A stretch of DNA of 64,000 bases from Lusitaniella coriacea LEGE 07157. GTDB lineage: Bacteria; Cyanobacteriota; Cyanobacteriia; Cyanobacteriales; Spirulinaceae. Within the stretch, counting starts at the first letter, position 1, and every line of letters starts with the position of its first letter. The position numbers and the translations under genes were made by a program. This document shows positions 8,667-17,331 of this stretch, piece after piece. The notes beneath the pieces were generated by a model. The model was not told the DNA's origin. It did not search any database and was given only the letters and a program-made list of their open reading frames with translations. The DNA lies in NCBI RefSeq assembly GCF_015207425.1, contig NZ_JADEWZ010000018.1, positions 58,201-122,200 on the forward strand, written 5' to 3'.

Positions 8667-9132
8667 AAAGTTCGGCTATCGCGGTTATATTGGCAGTCGT
8701 CCCGTGAGGGGAACGAGTTATCCCCATCGCGTCCAAAATTTAGTGATTCGCGACTATGCAAATCGGCGAAAACTTCCTTACAAATTGAGTGCAACTGAAT
8801 ACGCAATGTCGGGATGTTATATGATGCTTGCGGATGTCGTTACAGAATTACCTTCTCTTGATGGCATTATTCTTTTTAGCTTGTTTATGCTCCCCCAGCG
8901 CCCGCAACGGCGGAGAGAAATTTACGATCGCGTACTGACAGAAAAATGCCAACTCCACGCTGCACTAGAAGCAATGGTTCTCGCCGATAAAAATGATATC
9001 GAACATTTTGAAGAAACAATCGAAGTGGCTTTTACCCTCCCCCACGCGCCAATGAGAAGTTACTATCCAAAAACAGGGAAAATTGATGAAAAGGATTCTT
9101 TTTGGAAAGCACTGAACCAAACTATTGATTGA
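8659..9132 (+). CDS. Small conserved protein of carbohydrate clusters (LIC12192-like family)
   Basis: A 157-residue soluble protein without a recognised catalytic motif. The N-terminal GYRGYIGSRPVRGTSYPHRV and the central ATEYAMSGCYMML fit my memory of the 'sporadic carbohydrate cluster protein, LIC12192 family'. GGGAGG precedes the ATG, which lies inside the last codons of the oxygenase gene (ATGAGTGA overlap), so expression of the pair is probably coupled. Function is unknown; it may be a partner or a second enzyme acting on the oxygenase product. Confidence 0.65.
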   Translation: MSEKFGYRGYIGSRPVRGTSYPHRVQNLVIRDYANRRKLPYKLSATEYAMSGCYMMLADVVTELPSLDGIILFSLFMLPQRPQRRREIYDRVLTEKCQLHAALEAMVLADKNDIEHFEETIEVAFTLPHAPMRSYYPKTGKIDEKDSFWKALNQTID

Positions 9133-9167
9133 AGCATTATTTCTTGAACCTTTATGATGGGAAGAGC

Positions 9168-11189
9168 TTATCTTTTAGCTTTACCTTTACGCGATCGCGC
9201 TGAGGGAATTTTCGCCGCAGGTTCCTTCTTTTGTTTCGGGAGAGACTCAACAATCGGAATCGTGAAATGAAATTGACTGCCCTTATTTTTCCCCTCCGAT
9301 TCTGCCCAAATTTCTCCCCCCCAGCGTCGGATAATTTGGCGGCAAATGGCGAGTCCTAACCCCGTTCCTCCTGTTGTGCGCTGTAGCGCCCCTTCTTCTT
9401 GATAAAAACGGTCAAACACGGTTTCGAGGCGATTGGGTTCGATGCCGCGTCCTGTATCCGCTACTGTAACTTTCAACAAGCCTCTGCCATTAGTTTCCAC
9501 ATCAACGCTCACTCGCCCGTCAGAATCGGTAAACTTGCAAGCATTATCAAGAAGTTTCGCCAGCACTTCAACCAACCATTCCCCATCCGCTTGCACCAGA
9601 GGCAAATTGCTGGTAACGGGGACAACGATTTGAGGCACGTCTTCTTTAACTTTTCGGGCAAGAGTGTTGCTCAAAGACAAGTCGAGACATTCTTGAATTG
9701 AGAGGGCTTCTGGGTTCCATTCCACTCGACCGCTCTCAAGTTGCGAAAGGGTGAGAAAATCTTGAATCAACTTGCGCATTCGTTCCGCATCGGACAAAGC
9801 CGCATTGAGCATCACTTGTCGCAATTCTTGCGGCATATCCGGTTCGCTTGCCAAGCTTTCTAGGCACACTTGAATGGTTGAGAGGGGAGTGCGAAGTTCG
9901 TGACCTGTAATTGCCACGAGATTATAGCGCGTGCGGTCGAGAGCTTCGAGTTGCTGGTTGAGGTCTTCGAGATTGGCATAAGCTTCTGCTTGAATTAGGG
10001 CAACGCCGACTTGTGTGGCAATGGTTTCAATCAGACTAATTTCTTCTTTTGTCCATTCTTCATGAGTTGTCCCGCAGTGATGAAGTTCGATGATTCCTTG
10101 GAGGCGGTTTTTATAGAAGACGGGAACCACAAGCCAGGAAGAAAGACCAACGGTTTGCACTAATTCTTGGAGTACGCTGCTTTGAGCGAAGTTTGTCATT
10201 CTCAGATCGTCAAGGGTGTCGCTGACAAAGATCGATTCTTTGCGTTCGAGAACCGCTTGAAACAGGGGATTGTCCTGTAGGGGCCAAGTTTGTCCTTTGA
10301 CCGATGGTACCCCCGCACCCAAAAATTCGTGGCGAATGGTTGCAGTGCGATCGGTTTCTCGACAGCGATATAGCAGACAGCGACAGGCTCCTAGGGCTTG
10401 ACCGAGTTGTTCTACTGCGACATCGAGAACTTCTTCCGGGTCGAGAGATTCGCGAATGGCAACGGTCATTAGGTGAATGAGGCGCTCTTTTTGTTCTTGG
10501 GCGGCGATAGAGCGGTAGGCTTTGAGGAGTTTGTACTGACTGGCTTGGAGATAGGTGACGAGGCGTTGAACAAAGGGGTCGGGATGCGCCGCGCGATCGA
10601 ATACTTCTGGTTTAATCGTTTGCGGTGCCAGGATTTGACAATATTTTGTTTGGGTTTGTTCGATCTTCTCAGCCAGTTCGGGACGGTAGTGAAGAATGCG
10701 GTCGAGGAGGATTTCTGCGGCTTTACAGCTTACCGCGCGATCGAATGTCCAGATTCCTTCAAAGCGGCGATTATTATCCATTGCCGAACTGGAAGGATCG
10801 CCCACCGGAGTCGAACGTTCCCGACAAATTAGGCAGTTGGCGTATTCTTCACCGACGATCACCAAATGCCATTCTTGGGCGATCGCGTCGGTGGGGTCAA
10901 AGGCAATGGTTTCGTAAACCCCGGAGTGACTTTTGAAGTCGGTTTCCGGAGCAGAGAGGATATAGACGCGATCGGTTTTTTCTGCAATGCGTCGATATCG
11001 ATGGGCTTCTTGGCGATAAAAACGCTCTCGCTGGAATGACGCGATCGCGAGGGGAGAATCCGAACCCGCCAATACTCGGTCTTCCATCGCATGGGAAAGG
11101 GCGATGAGGGAAGATTTGAAGTACATCTGGGGACGCAAATTTGGTAAGGCTTTCAGCAACTCTGCTAAAACAGAAGTCGGGATGCTCAT
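9168..11189 (-). CDS. Sensor histidine kinase with DICT and GAF domains
   Basis: A 673-residue soluble kinase. The N-terminal ~150 residues (RPQMYFKSSLIALSHAMED to the Cys-rich ANCLICRERS) match the cyanobacterial DICT sensory domain. A GAF domain follows (EVLDVAVEQLGQALGACRC onward). The dimerisation/phosphoacceptor domain has HELRTPLSTIQ, and the ATPase domain has DTGRGIEPNRLETVFDRFYQ and GGTGLGLAICRQI. No membrane helix or receiver domain is present, and no response regulator gene is adjacent, so the partner is elsewhere. I chose the ATG at 11189, preceded by AAGGAG, over an upstream TTG. The signal is unknown. Confidence 0.88.
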   Translation of the reverse strand: MSIPTSVLAELLKALPNLRPQMYFKSSLIALSHAMEDRVLAGSDSPLAIASFQRERFYRQEAHRYRRIAEKTDRVYILSAPETDFKSHSGVYETIAFDPTDAIAQEWHLVIVGEEYANCLICRERSTPVGDPSSSAMDNNRRFEGIWTFDRAVSCKAAEILLDRILHYRPELAEKIEQTQTKYCQILAPQTIKPEVFDRAAHPDPFVQRLVTYLQASQYKLLKAYRSIAAQEQKERLIHLMTVAIRESLDPEEVLDVAVEQLGQALGACRCLLYRCRETDRTATIRHEFLGAGVPSVKGQTWPLQDNPLFQAVLERKESIFVSDTLDDLRMTNFAQSSVLQELVQTVGLSSWLVVPVFYKNRLQGIIELHHCGTTHEEWTKEEISLIETIATQVGVALIQAEAYANLEDLNQQLEALDRTRYNLVAITGHELRTPLSTIQVCLESLASEPDMPQELRQVMLNAALSDAERMRKLIQDFLTLSQLESGRVEWNPEALSIQECLDLSLSNTLARKVKEDVPQIVVPVTSNLPLVQADGEWLVEVLAKLLDNACKFTDSDGRVSVDVETNGRGLLKVTVADTGRGIEPNRLETVFDRFYQEEGALQRTTGGTGLGLAICRQIIRRWGGEIWAESEGKNKGSQFHFTIPIVESLPKQKKEPAAKIPSARSRKGKAKR

Positions 11190-11280
11190 CGATGCGGGCT
11201 TCTCCTTGCACAATCGACTCAATCCACGTCTGGGTAACGTGGGGATCGCTCTCTAATTTTAGCCCTTGGCTTTAACCGAG

Positions 11281-11313
11281 GCGCGATCGCGAAGCGCTAC
11301 CCTTCGGCGATCG
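11281..11313. repeat. HIP1-flanked hairpin repeat
   Basis: GCGATCGC occurs at both ends of a 33-base segment whose inner part GAAGCGCTACCCTTCG is also self-complementary. This is a common type of cyanobacterial HIP1 palindrome cluster. It lies in the gap between the sensor kinase gene and hliP, which otherwise holds only the hliP terminator. Confidence 0.6.
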
Positions 11314-11411
11314 CTTCTTTATCTTTTTTTTATCCTTATGAATCTATCGTACAGAAAAGAACCTCTTTTCCCGATCCTCTCCCTCACAAATCTCAACACG
11401 TTTGAGGTCAA

Positions 11412-11441
11412 TAAAAAAACACTAATGCTAAAACATTAGTG
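11412..11441 (-). terminator. Rho-independent terminator of hliP
   Basis: CACTAATG at 11420-11427 pairs perfectly with CATTAGTG at 11434-11441 around a six-base loop. On the minus strand the stem is followed directly by seven T residues (11413-11419). It lies about 30 bases after the hliP stop codon. Confidence 0.85.
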
Positions 11442-11470
11442 CCACAGAGTTTAAAATTAATCCTTCAGAA

Positions 11471-11641
11471 CTACTGTAAGCCAAGCCAAGAAAGGACTCC
11501 CTGACCTGTCAGCGCTTCAATAACGAAGGTCAGCAAAAAACCAACCATCGCCGCACGCCCGTTTAAGCGCTCTGCATAATCGTTAAAACCGAATTTTGGT
11601 TCGTTGAGTTTGGGAGAAATTTTAGGTTGAGGTGTTGCCAT
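11471..11641 (-). CDS. hliP: High-light-inducible protein (HLIP/Scp), one-helix chlorophyll-binding type
   Basis: A 56-residue protein. It carries the single chlorophyll a/b-binding-like helix DYAERLNGRAAMVGFLLTFV, with the conserved Glu, Asn and Arg of the ExxNGRxAMxGF motif, after a hydrophilic N-terminus and before a short tail GVLSWLGLQ. Such proteins sit in the thylakoid membrane, bind chlorophyll and carotenoid and protect during photosystem II repair or light stress. A clear terminator follows, so it is probably monocistronic. The frame was read directly from the sequence. No strong ribosome-binding site was seen. Confidence 0.9.
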   Translation of the reverse strand: MATPQPKISPKLNEPKFGFNDYAERLNGRAAMVGFLLTFVIEALTGQGVLSWLGLQ

Positions 11642-11729
11642 AATGTCAATGAGTTGTATCGAGGTGTTTACATTTGTTTACTATTCTACAGAATTGTACA
11701 AGTATTTAGCACTCCCGCAACAGCACATC

Positions 11730-12953
11730 TCAAGGCATCAAACGCACAAACTTTTTCTTCCCCACCTGCAAAACCTTCCCCTGAAACCTTTCAGCCGACT
11801 CCAAACTAAAATTCACATCCTTCACCTTCTCCCCATCCAACTGCACCCCCCCATTTTGAATCATCTTGCGCCCCGCACTACTACTCGGACACAACCCACT
11901 CTCCTTCAGCACAAACGTCAGCTTCACCGGAAAACTCAACCCCGCCAAAGAAAACTCCGGAACCACCCCAGTTGAAGTTGTTTGACCCCGCACGAGCTTG
12001 AGTGCCGCATCCTGTGCCGCTTGCGCCGCATCCCTCCCGTGGTACTGAGACGTAACCTCCAACGCCAGTAACTTTTGCAACTCCCTCGGATTCTCCGGTA
12101 ACTCTTCCAACGGCAAATTGGTCAGCAACTCAAAATATTGAGCAAGCAAACCATCCGGCGTTCCTTCCAACTTCGAGTACATCGACAGCGCATCCTCCGT
12201 CAATCCCACATAATTATCCAGAGACTTCGACATTTTATTGACCCCATCTGCTCCCAACAGCAAAGGAAGCAACAAGCAAAATTGGGGTTCTTGTCCGAAA
12301 TGGCGCTGTAAATCCCGTCCCACCGCAAAATTAAACTTTTGATCCGTTCCCCCCAACTCCACATCCGCTTCAACCGCGACCGAATCGTACCCCTGCATCA
12401 AAGGATAAAGAAATTCGTGGAGATAAATCGGATTCTCCTTCTTAAAACGCTCCGAAAACCCTTCCTTCGCCAGCATTTGCCCCACCGTCATCGTCCCCAA
12501 CAGCCCCAAGATTTTTGCTAAATCCAGCTTAGAAAGCCATTCAGAGTTGTAGCGAATCTCCAATCGTTCCGGCGAAAAATCCAACACCGGACGCAATTGC
12601 TCCAAATAAGTTTGGGCATTTTCCTTCACCTGCGCTGGGGTTAACTGGCGGCGAACCTCAGACTTTCCCGTGGGATCGCCAATTTGTGCAGTGAAATCAC
12701 CAATAATTAAGATCGCCTTATGTCCGGCATCCTGAAATGCACGCAGCTTCCTGAAAGGAATACTATGACCCAAATGAAGATCGGTTCCCGTCGGATCGAT
12801 TCCCAATTTGACCCGCAAGGGTCGGTCAGTCTGTGTCAGAATACGGTATCCCAAATTTTCAGAAAGATTCTGAGCCTCCGAGCGGTCGGGGAAAATTTCG
12901 CTAATTCCCCGATAGAGCCAATCCAAGGACGGATGCTTTTTTGAAACAGGCAT
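11730..12953 (-). CDS. tyrS: Tyrosyl-tRNA synthetase
   Basis: A class I aminoacyl-tRNA synthetase that charges tRNA-Tyr. The HIGH-type motif is [11 protein letters not shown] and the KMSKS motif is [14 protein letters not shown]. The C-terminal S4-like RNA-binding domain runs from [16 protein letters not shown] to the end. I chose the ATG at 12953 ([13 protein letters not shown], 407 residues) over an upstream in-frame codon because the extra 17 residues look unlike the family. The protein is of the longer bacterial TyrRS subtype. It stands alone between hliP and a convergently placed gap. Confidence 0.95.
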   Translation of the reverse strand: MPVSKKHPSLDWLYRGISEIFPDRSEAQNLSENLGYRILTQTDRPLRVKLGIDPTGTDLHLGHSIPFRKLRAFQDAGHKAILIIGDFTAQIGDPTGKSEVRRQLTPAQVKENAQTYLEQLRPVLDFSPERLEIRYNSEWLSKLDLAKILGLLGTMTVGQMLAKEGFSERFKKENPIYLHEFLYPLMQGYDSVAVEADVELGGTDQKFNFAVGRDLQRHFGQEPQFCLLLPLLLGADGVNKMSKSLDNYVGLTEDALSMYSKLEGTPDGLLAQYFELLTNLPLEELPENPRELQKLLALEVTSQYHGRDAAQAAQDAALKLVRGQTTSTGVVPEFSLAGLSFPVKLTFVLKESGLCPSSSAGRKMIQNGGVQLDGEKVKDVNFSLESAERFQGKVLQVGKKKFVRLMP

Positions 12954-13249
12954 TTTACGATTGTCGTTTAGAATTTTGAGCAGAATGGCTAGTGTATATC
13001 GCAAGTAGCACTTTCTGTAGCCAACATATTAATATATTGTCAAAAAAGCCAAAATGCGATTTGGAGTGAAGCGTTCCCCCAACCCACTATATCCATAACA
13101 AGGTGAAGAAAAACCGACTGGGACGCACCCAACCCATCGCTTCTGAATCTTAAATCCATAACCGTTGTTCAAAATTCTCCAACCCAAACCGTAGATCCCA
13201 AGGTTCCCTAAAAGCATCTAATTTTTTTTAGTGAGGAAGTGAAAGTACT

Positions 13250-15169
13250 GTGGCGACAACCAGCACCATTCGGCAGAAAAATCCGAAGAAAAACGAACTC
13301 AAACCCATTTGGAGCTTTTGTCTTGGCGTTTCTAAAGCAGCCGGAGGAACGATCCTCGGTATCACCATGCTGACCAGTTCTGTTATGGCGGGAGGACTTG
13401 TTGGTCTAGCAATTAGCTTCCGCAATCTGCCCGACGTGAGGGTATTGCGAAGTTATGTCCCAACCGAAACAACCTATATTTATGACATTAAAGGGCGACT
13501 TCTCGACAGTCTCCACGGCGAACACAACCGAGAAAATGTCAAACTTGAAGACGTTTCCCCCGAACTCAAGCGAGCGGTTTTGGCGATTGAAGACAGCCAC
13601 TTCTATCAGCATCAAGGGATTAACCCCAATAGCGTCGGTCGCGCGTTGGTTGCCAACTTAAAAAGTGGCTATATCTCAGAAGGGGGATCGACCATCACCA
13701 TGCAGTTGGTGAAAAACTTATTCCTCTCTCGCGAGCGAACCATCAGCCGGAAATTGGCAGAAGCGGTTTTGGCGATTCGCGTCGAGCAAATCTTTAGCAA
13801 AGAACAAATTTTGGAAATGTACCTCAATAGTATTTATTGGGGTCACAACGCCTACGGCGTACAAACTGCGTCTCAAAGCTATTTCAACAAACCGGCATCG
13901 GATTTAACCCTGTCTGAAGCGACCATGATGGCAGGCTTGATTCAAGCACCGGAAGATTACAGTCCTTTTATTAACTACGGCGAAGCCAAGCGGCGGCAAA
14001 AGCAGGTTGTGGGTCGGATGGAAAAATTGGGCTGGATTCCCCCCGAACAAGCGACAGCCGCAAAGAACGAAAAGCTTTTGGTGGGCAAACCCACTGCCTG
14101 GAAAACCAGCGATCTGCCCTATATTACGGAAGTGGTGATCGCCGAGCTAACAGAACGCTTTGGACGAGATGCGTTGCTCCAAGGGGGAATGCGCGTGCAA
14201 ACGACGGTGGACTATTACTACCAGAAGAGGGCGGAAGAGAAGGTTGCCCAGGCGCACCAGCGATTGCGCAATCGGGGATTGTATGCGGATCAGGTGGTGT
14301 TGGTTGCTGTCGATCCTCGCACGCACTTTGTTAAGGCGCTGGTTGGGGGCGTAAATTATAAGGAAAGTCAGTTTAACCGGGCAATTCAATCGTTGCGTCA
14401 ACCCGGTTCGTCTTTCAAACCCTTCGCTTACTATACGGCGTTTGCGACGGGGAAATGGAGTCCTTATTCAAGCATTAGCGACTCGCCTGTGAGCTATCGC
14501 GATGGCGGAGGTTATTACTCGCCGAAAAACTATGGTGGCGGCTATTCGGGAACGGTGAGTATTCGCACGGCATTGGTTCAGTCTTTGAATGTCCCTGCGG
14601 TGAAAATTGGGAAGTCGGTGGGATTGGATAAGGTGATTGAGACTTGTCGCATTTTGGGGATTAAGAGTCCTTTGGAACCGGTGACTTCTTTGCCGTTGGG
14701 GGCGATTGGGGTAACGCCGTTGGAGATGGCAGGAGCCTATGCTACGTTTGCGAATAATGGTTGGCATTCCGATCCGACCGCGATCGTTCGAGTAACGGAT
14801 AGTAGCGGTAATGTAATTTTGGATAATGTGCCTCAACCGCAGTTGGTTCTCGATCCTTGGGCAACGGCTTCTTTAAACAGCGTCCTCAAGGGGGTGATTG
14901 CGGGAGGAACCGGGAAGAAGGCTTATATTGGTCGTCCGGCGGCAGGAAAGACGGGTACAACGTCTTCAGAGCGGGATGTTTGGTTTGTTGGTTATGTGCC
15001 GCAGCTATCGGTTGCGGTTTGGATTGGCAATGATAACTACAGACCTTTGGGGACGGGGATTACGGGGGGTGGATATGCGGCTCCTATTTGGCGAGACTTT
15101 ATGCGGGAGGTGCTGAAAAACGAACCCGTACAATATTTCCCTTCTCCCTCAAAGTTTCCCAAACCCTAG
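13250..15169 (+). CDS. Class A penicillin-binding protein (bifunctional transglycosylase/transpeptidase)
   Basis: A 639-residue PBP1A-type enzyme of peptidoglycan synthesis. One N-terminal membrane helix lies near residues 30-55. The GT51 transglycosylase domain has EDSHFYQHQGIN, GGSTITMQLVKN and RKLAEAVLAIRVE. The transpeptidase domain has the serine motif PGSSFKPF, the SLN motif in LVQSLNVPAVK and KTGTT. The start is GTG with GAGGAAG upstream. No extra C-terminal domain is present. It is probably one of several class A PBPs of this cell and works at the inner membrane on the periplasmic side. Confidence 0.93.
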   Translation: MATTSTIRQKNPKKNELKPIWSFCLGVSKAAGGTILGITMLTSSVMAGGLVGLAISFRNLPDVRVLRSYVPTETTYIYDIKGRLLDSLHGEHNRENVKLEDVSPELKRAVLAIEDSHFYQHQGINPNSVGRALVANLKSGYISEGGSTITMQLVKNLFLSRERTISRKLAEAVLAIRVEQIFSKEQILEMYLNSIYWGHNAYGVQTASQSYFNKPASDLTLSEATMMAGLIQAPEDYSPFINYGEAKRRQKQVVGRMEKLGWIPPEQATAAKNEKLLVGKPTAWKTSDLPYITEVVIAELTERFGRDALLQGGMRVQTTVDYYYQKRAEEKVAQAHQRLRNRGLYADQVVLVAVDPRTHFVKALVGGVNYKESQFNRAIQSLRQPGSSFKPFAYYTAFATGKWSPYSSISDSPVSYRDGGGYYSPKNYGGGYSGTVSIRTALVQSLNVPAVKIGKSVGLDKVIETCRILGIKSPLEPVTSLPLGAIGVTPLEMAGAYATFANNGWHSDPTAIVRVTDSSGNVILDNVPQPQLVLDPWATASLNSVLKGVIAGGTGKKAYIGRPAAGKTGTTSSERDVWFVGYVPQLSVAVWIGNDNYRPLGTGITGGGYAAPIWRDFMREVLKNEPVQYFPSPSKFPKP

Positions 15170-15285
15170 TGCTTTGTTAATGTTGATATTGTCCGTTGAG
15201 GGTGACGCGGAGACGCGGAGAAAGAATTGACCCACAAATTAGAAACTGACAGATCGCTAGGAAAGATTTGGAATTTGCTTTAACA

Positions 15286-15609
15286 TCAGGGTTTTTTTTC
15301 AAGTTCCGATTTCATTCGTTCCAGGGTGACGTGCATTTGGTCGAACATTTGTTGGGGGGTAACGCCAAATTGACCGAGTTGAGTTTTGAGCTGTTGGACG
15401 GTCATTTGCGCCATGAAGTCTTCGGATAGCTCGAAACGCTTCATGAAGATGCGATAGCGTTCCATGAGTTCTTCCATACGTCCGATAAAAATTTTCTTCC
15501 CTTCGCGATCGAATTTTCCGTAGTCGTTCCCTACTTGCATGAGGGATTGATAATCTTCAAATAGTTGTTTGGCTTCCTGCTGAACGATTTCTGACTCAAA
15601 GAATCCCAT
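15286..15609 (-). CDS. DUF1825 family cyanobacterial protein
   Basis: A 107-residue, highly helical soluble protein that begins MGFFESEIVQQEAKQLFEDY and has the conserved stretch MEELMERYRIFMKRFELSED. This matches the cyanobacteria-specific DUF1825 family, whose function is not known. It is convergent with the PBP gene and divergent from the TM2 gene. The gap on its 3' side (15170-15285) contains a short GACGCGGA tandem. Confidence 0.85.
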   Translation of the reverse strand: MGFFESEIVQQEAKQLFEDYQSLMQVGNDYGKFDREGKKIFIGRMEELMERYRIFMKRFELSEDFMAQMTVQQLKTQLGQFGVTPQQMFDQMHVTLERMKSELEKKP

Positions 15610-15752
15610 AATTCCTCTGGTACGATTAAAATCTTTTGGTTAATTGGGTTTGTCATGATTTGCACTCCCTAAAATTAATTGTAGAGTAGTCAAAACGCTC
15701 CGTAAAATTCGGTTTCCCGTATTGAAAGTGTTGTGCGTAGGGACGGTAGAGG

Positions 15753-16148
15753 GTGTTGGGAAGTTTATTGGGTCAACCTAAAAATCAGAAAATTGCGATT
15801 CTCCTGGCGCTAGCAGGAACGGTAACGCCTTTTGCGGGGTTACATAAGTTTTACGTGGGACAACCGTTGTGGGGAATTGTCTATCTTTTGCTTTTTGCTA
15901 CGCCGATTCCTCATGTGGCGAGTGGGGTTGAGGCGGTTTGGTATTTGCTGCACGATCGCGCGGATTTTGATTTGCGGTTTAATGGGGGCGTGAATTCCCT
16001 GGAACGACGGGAACCGGAGATCGATCCCAATCGGGTGAGCGCGATCGCGTCCGCGGTTCGAGAGTTGGATCGATTGCGACAGGAGGGGTTGATTTCTGAG
16101 TACGAGTTTGAGGAAAAACGCCGCCAATTGCTCGATCGCGCACTTTAA
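15753..16148 (+). CDS. TM2-domain membrane protein with SHOCT-like C-terminus
   Basis: A 131-residue protein. Two membrane segments (about 18-36 and 44-68) frame the TM2-type sequence GLHKFYVGQPLWGIVYLL. The C-terminal 35 residues (LDRLRQEGLISEYEFEEKRR) form a SHOCT-like short helical module often found at protein ends for oligomerisation. The start is GTG. Function is unknown. A dispersed repeat begins directly at the base after its stop codon. Confidence 0.75.
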   Translation: MLGSLLGQPKNQKIAILLALAGTVTPFAGLHKFYVGQPLWGIVYLLLFATPIPHVASGVEAVWYLLHDRADFDLRFNGGVNSLERREPEIDPNRVSAIASAVRELDRLRQEGLISEYEFEEKRRQLLDRAL

Positions 16149-16304
16149 TAAGCTGCTATACATTTAAATTGGGATATAAGACTGGCATGGAGACGGGGGG
16201 ACGGGGGGACGCGGGGACGGCACTTCGACACGCTCAGTGACCGGGTGATGGGGGGACGCGGTGACATGGAGACGGGGTGACGCGGTGAGAGATTAACGAA
16301 ACGA
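16149..16304. repeat. Left end of a dispersed palindromic element plus GACGGGG-rich tandem
   Basis: TAAGCTGCTATACATTTAA at 16149 matches the left end of the complete elements at 17126 and 34087. It is followed by degenerate tandem GACGGGG/GACGCGG units up to about 16290. The matching right end was not found; the heptamer array begins instead. No gene is seen here. Confidence 0.7.
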
Positions 16305-16512
16305 TTCCCTATTCCCTGATTCCCTATTCCCTGATTCCCTGTTCCCTATTCCCTATTCCCTGATTTCCTGTTCCCTGTTCCCTGTTCCCTATTCCCTGTT
16401 CCCTATTCCCTGATTTCCTGTTCCCTGTTCCCTGTTCCCTATTCCCTGTTCCCTAATTCCCTATTCCCTATTCCCTATTCCCTATTCCCTATTCCCTATT
16501 CCCTATTCCCTG
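16305..16512. repeat. Heptanucleotide tandem repeat array (TTCCCTR)
   Basis: About 29 consecutive copies of a 7-base unit TTCCCTA or TTCCCTG, with a few single-base variants (TTTCCTG, TAATTCCC). This is the short tandemly repeated repetitive (STRR) type known from cyanobacteria. It ends about 22 bases before the ATG of the next gene, so it occupies that gene's upstream region. Its frames contain long runs without stops in places but do not code for protein. Confidence 0.95.
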
Positions 16513-16534
16513 ATAACTGAAGTAACTTTGCCTC

Positions 16535-17128
16535 ATGCTTACAGAAATTGTCCGCCCTTTGGTCCGCACTCAAATTCGCTTACTTGCTAATTCTCAAGCG
16601 ACTCGCCGCACCCTCGTTAACACCATTGTGAAATGGTTGGGCTATTTGGGCGTGTACGCTGAGGTGACGCGCTTGGAAACAAACTCCGAGCAAATTCAAG
16701 TCTCGCTGACGGTAAAAAAACCAGAAGGGTGCGACGCGACTGATTGGGAGACGATTCTTGGCAACCTCAATCGCAGTGCTGAGGAGGTCAATCCCGGAAA
16801 ATTGACCTACGCTCAACTCCCTGAAAAACAACAGCGCAAACTACAGCGACTTTTGGCGTACATGATTCAGGTGGGCGAACCGGGTCAGACTGTTTGTTGG
16901 GAGGAAATTTGTCCTCAATTGCAGGAGATGGATTTGGAGGAGACTTGGTTGCAGGGAATTCGTTCGGCGATCAAGGTTCCTCAATCGATTGACTCGTTGA
17001 TTTTGGGACTCGATCCGGATAGTGCCGCGATCGCGCTGGAGAAAGCGGTTAGTATTGCATTTCTCGACAGGCGAATTAATCCTGAAGAGGATCGAACCCT
17101 TGCGGCGTTGTTAGCAGCGATGAAATAA
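16535..17128 (+). CDS. Conserved-looking protein of unknown function
   Basis: A 197-residue soluble protein that I do not recognise. It has an N-terminal basic region, a middle helical segment (LPEKQQRKLQRLLAYMIQVG) and a C-terminal part LDRRINPEEDRTLAALLAAM that resembles the acidic-loop helices of TerB-like or calcium-binding-like modules, only weakly. Codon use and HIP1 sites match the neighbours, so it is probably native. Its stop codon TAA is the first three bases of a dispersed palindromic element, and its upstream region is the heptamer array, so any promoter must lie within or beyond the repeat. Confidence 0.7.
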   Translation: MLTEIVRPLVRTQIRLLANSQATRRTLVNTIVKWLGYLGVYAEVTRLETNSEQIQVSLTVKKPEGCDATDWETILGNLNRSAEEVNPGKLTYAQLPEKQQRKLQRLLAYMIQVGEPGQTVCWEEICPQLQEMDLEETWLQGIRSAIKVPQSIDSLILGLDPDSAAIALEKAVSIAFLDRRINPEEDRTLAALLAAMK

Positions 17129-17251
17129 GCTGTTATACCTTTAAATTGTGACTTAGGGTGACGCGGAGACACGGAGACACGGAGACACGGAGAGAAATTG
17201 AAAGCTTTGGTGACAATTGCTCGATACCCAGTTTAAATGCACCTTAGCTTA
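17126..17251. repeat. Complete palindromic dispersed element (MITE-like) with GACACGGA tandem core
   Basis: The left end TAAGCTGTTATACCTTTAA and the reverse complement of the right end, TAAGCTAAGGTGCATTTAA, are imperfect terminal inverted repeats. Between them is a tandem of GACACGGA-type units. A second complete copy lies at 34087-34187 and a left-end copy at 16149. No open reading frame is inside. Confidence 0.75.
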
Positions 17252-17331
17252 AAAAAAATAAAAATTTGAAATTTGTCCGGATTGGCACCTGGGGCTTGCG
17301 AAGTTAAAAAGCAAGCATCTATCCTCGCGCC

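Noticed and set aside
13029..13217. Leftward 62-residue frame in the tyrS-PBP gap
   Set aside because: No ribosome-binding site or conserved pattern, and low-complexity Gly/Tyr content. The gap 12954-13249 shows nothing else I can support.
16305..16512. Possible CRISPR array
   Set aside because: Units are 7 bases with no spacers, so it is a simple tandem repeat. No CRISPR repeats were seen near the mCpol gene either.
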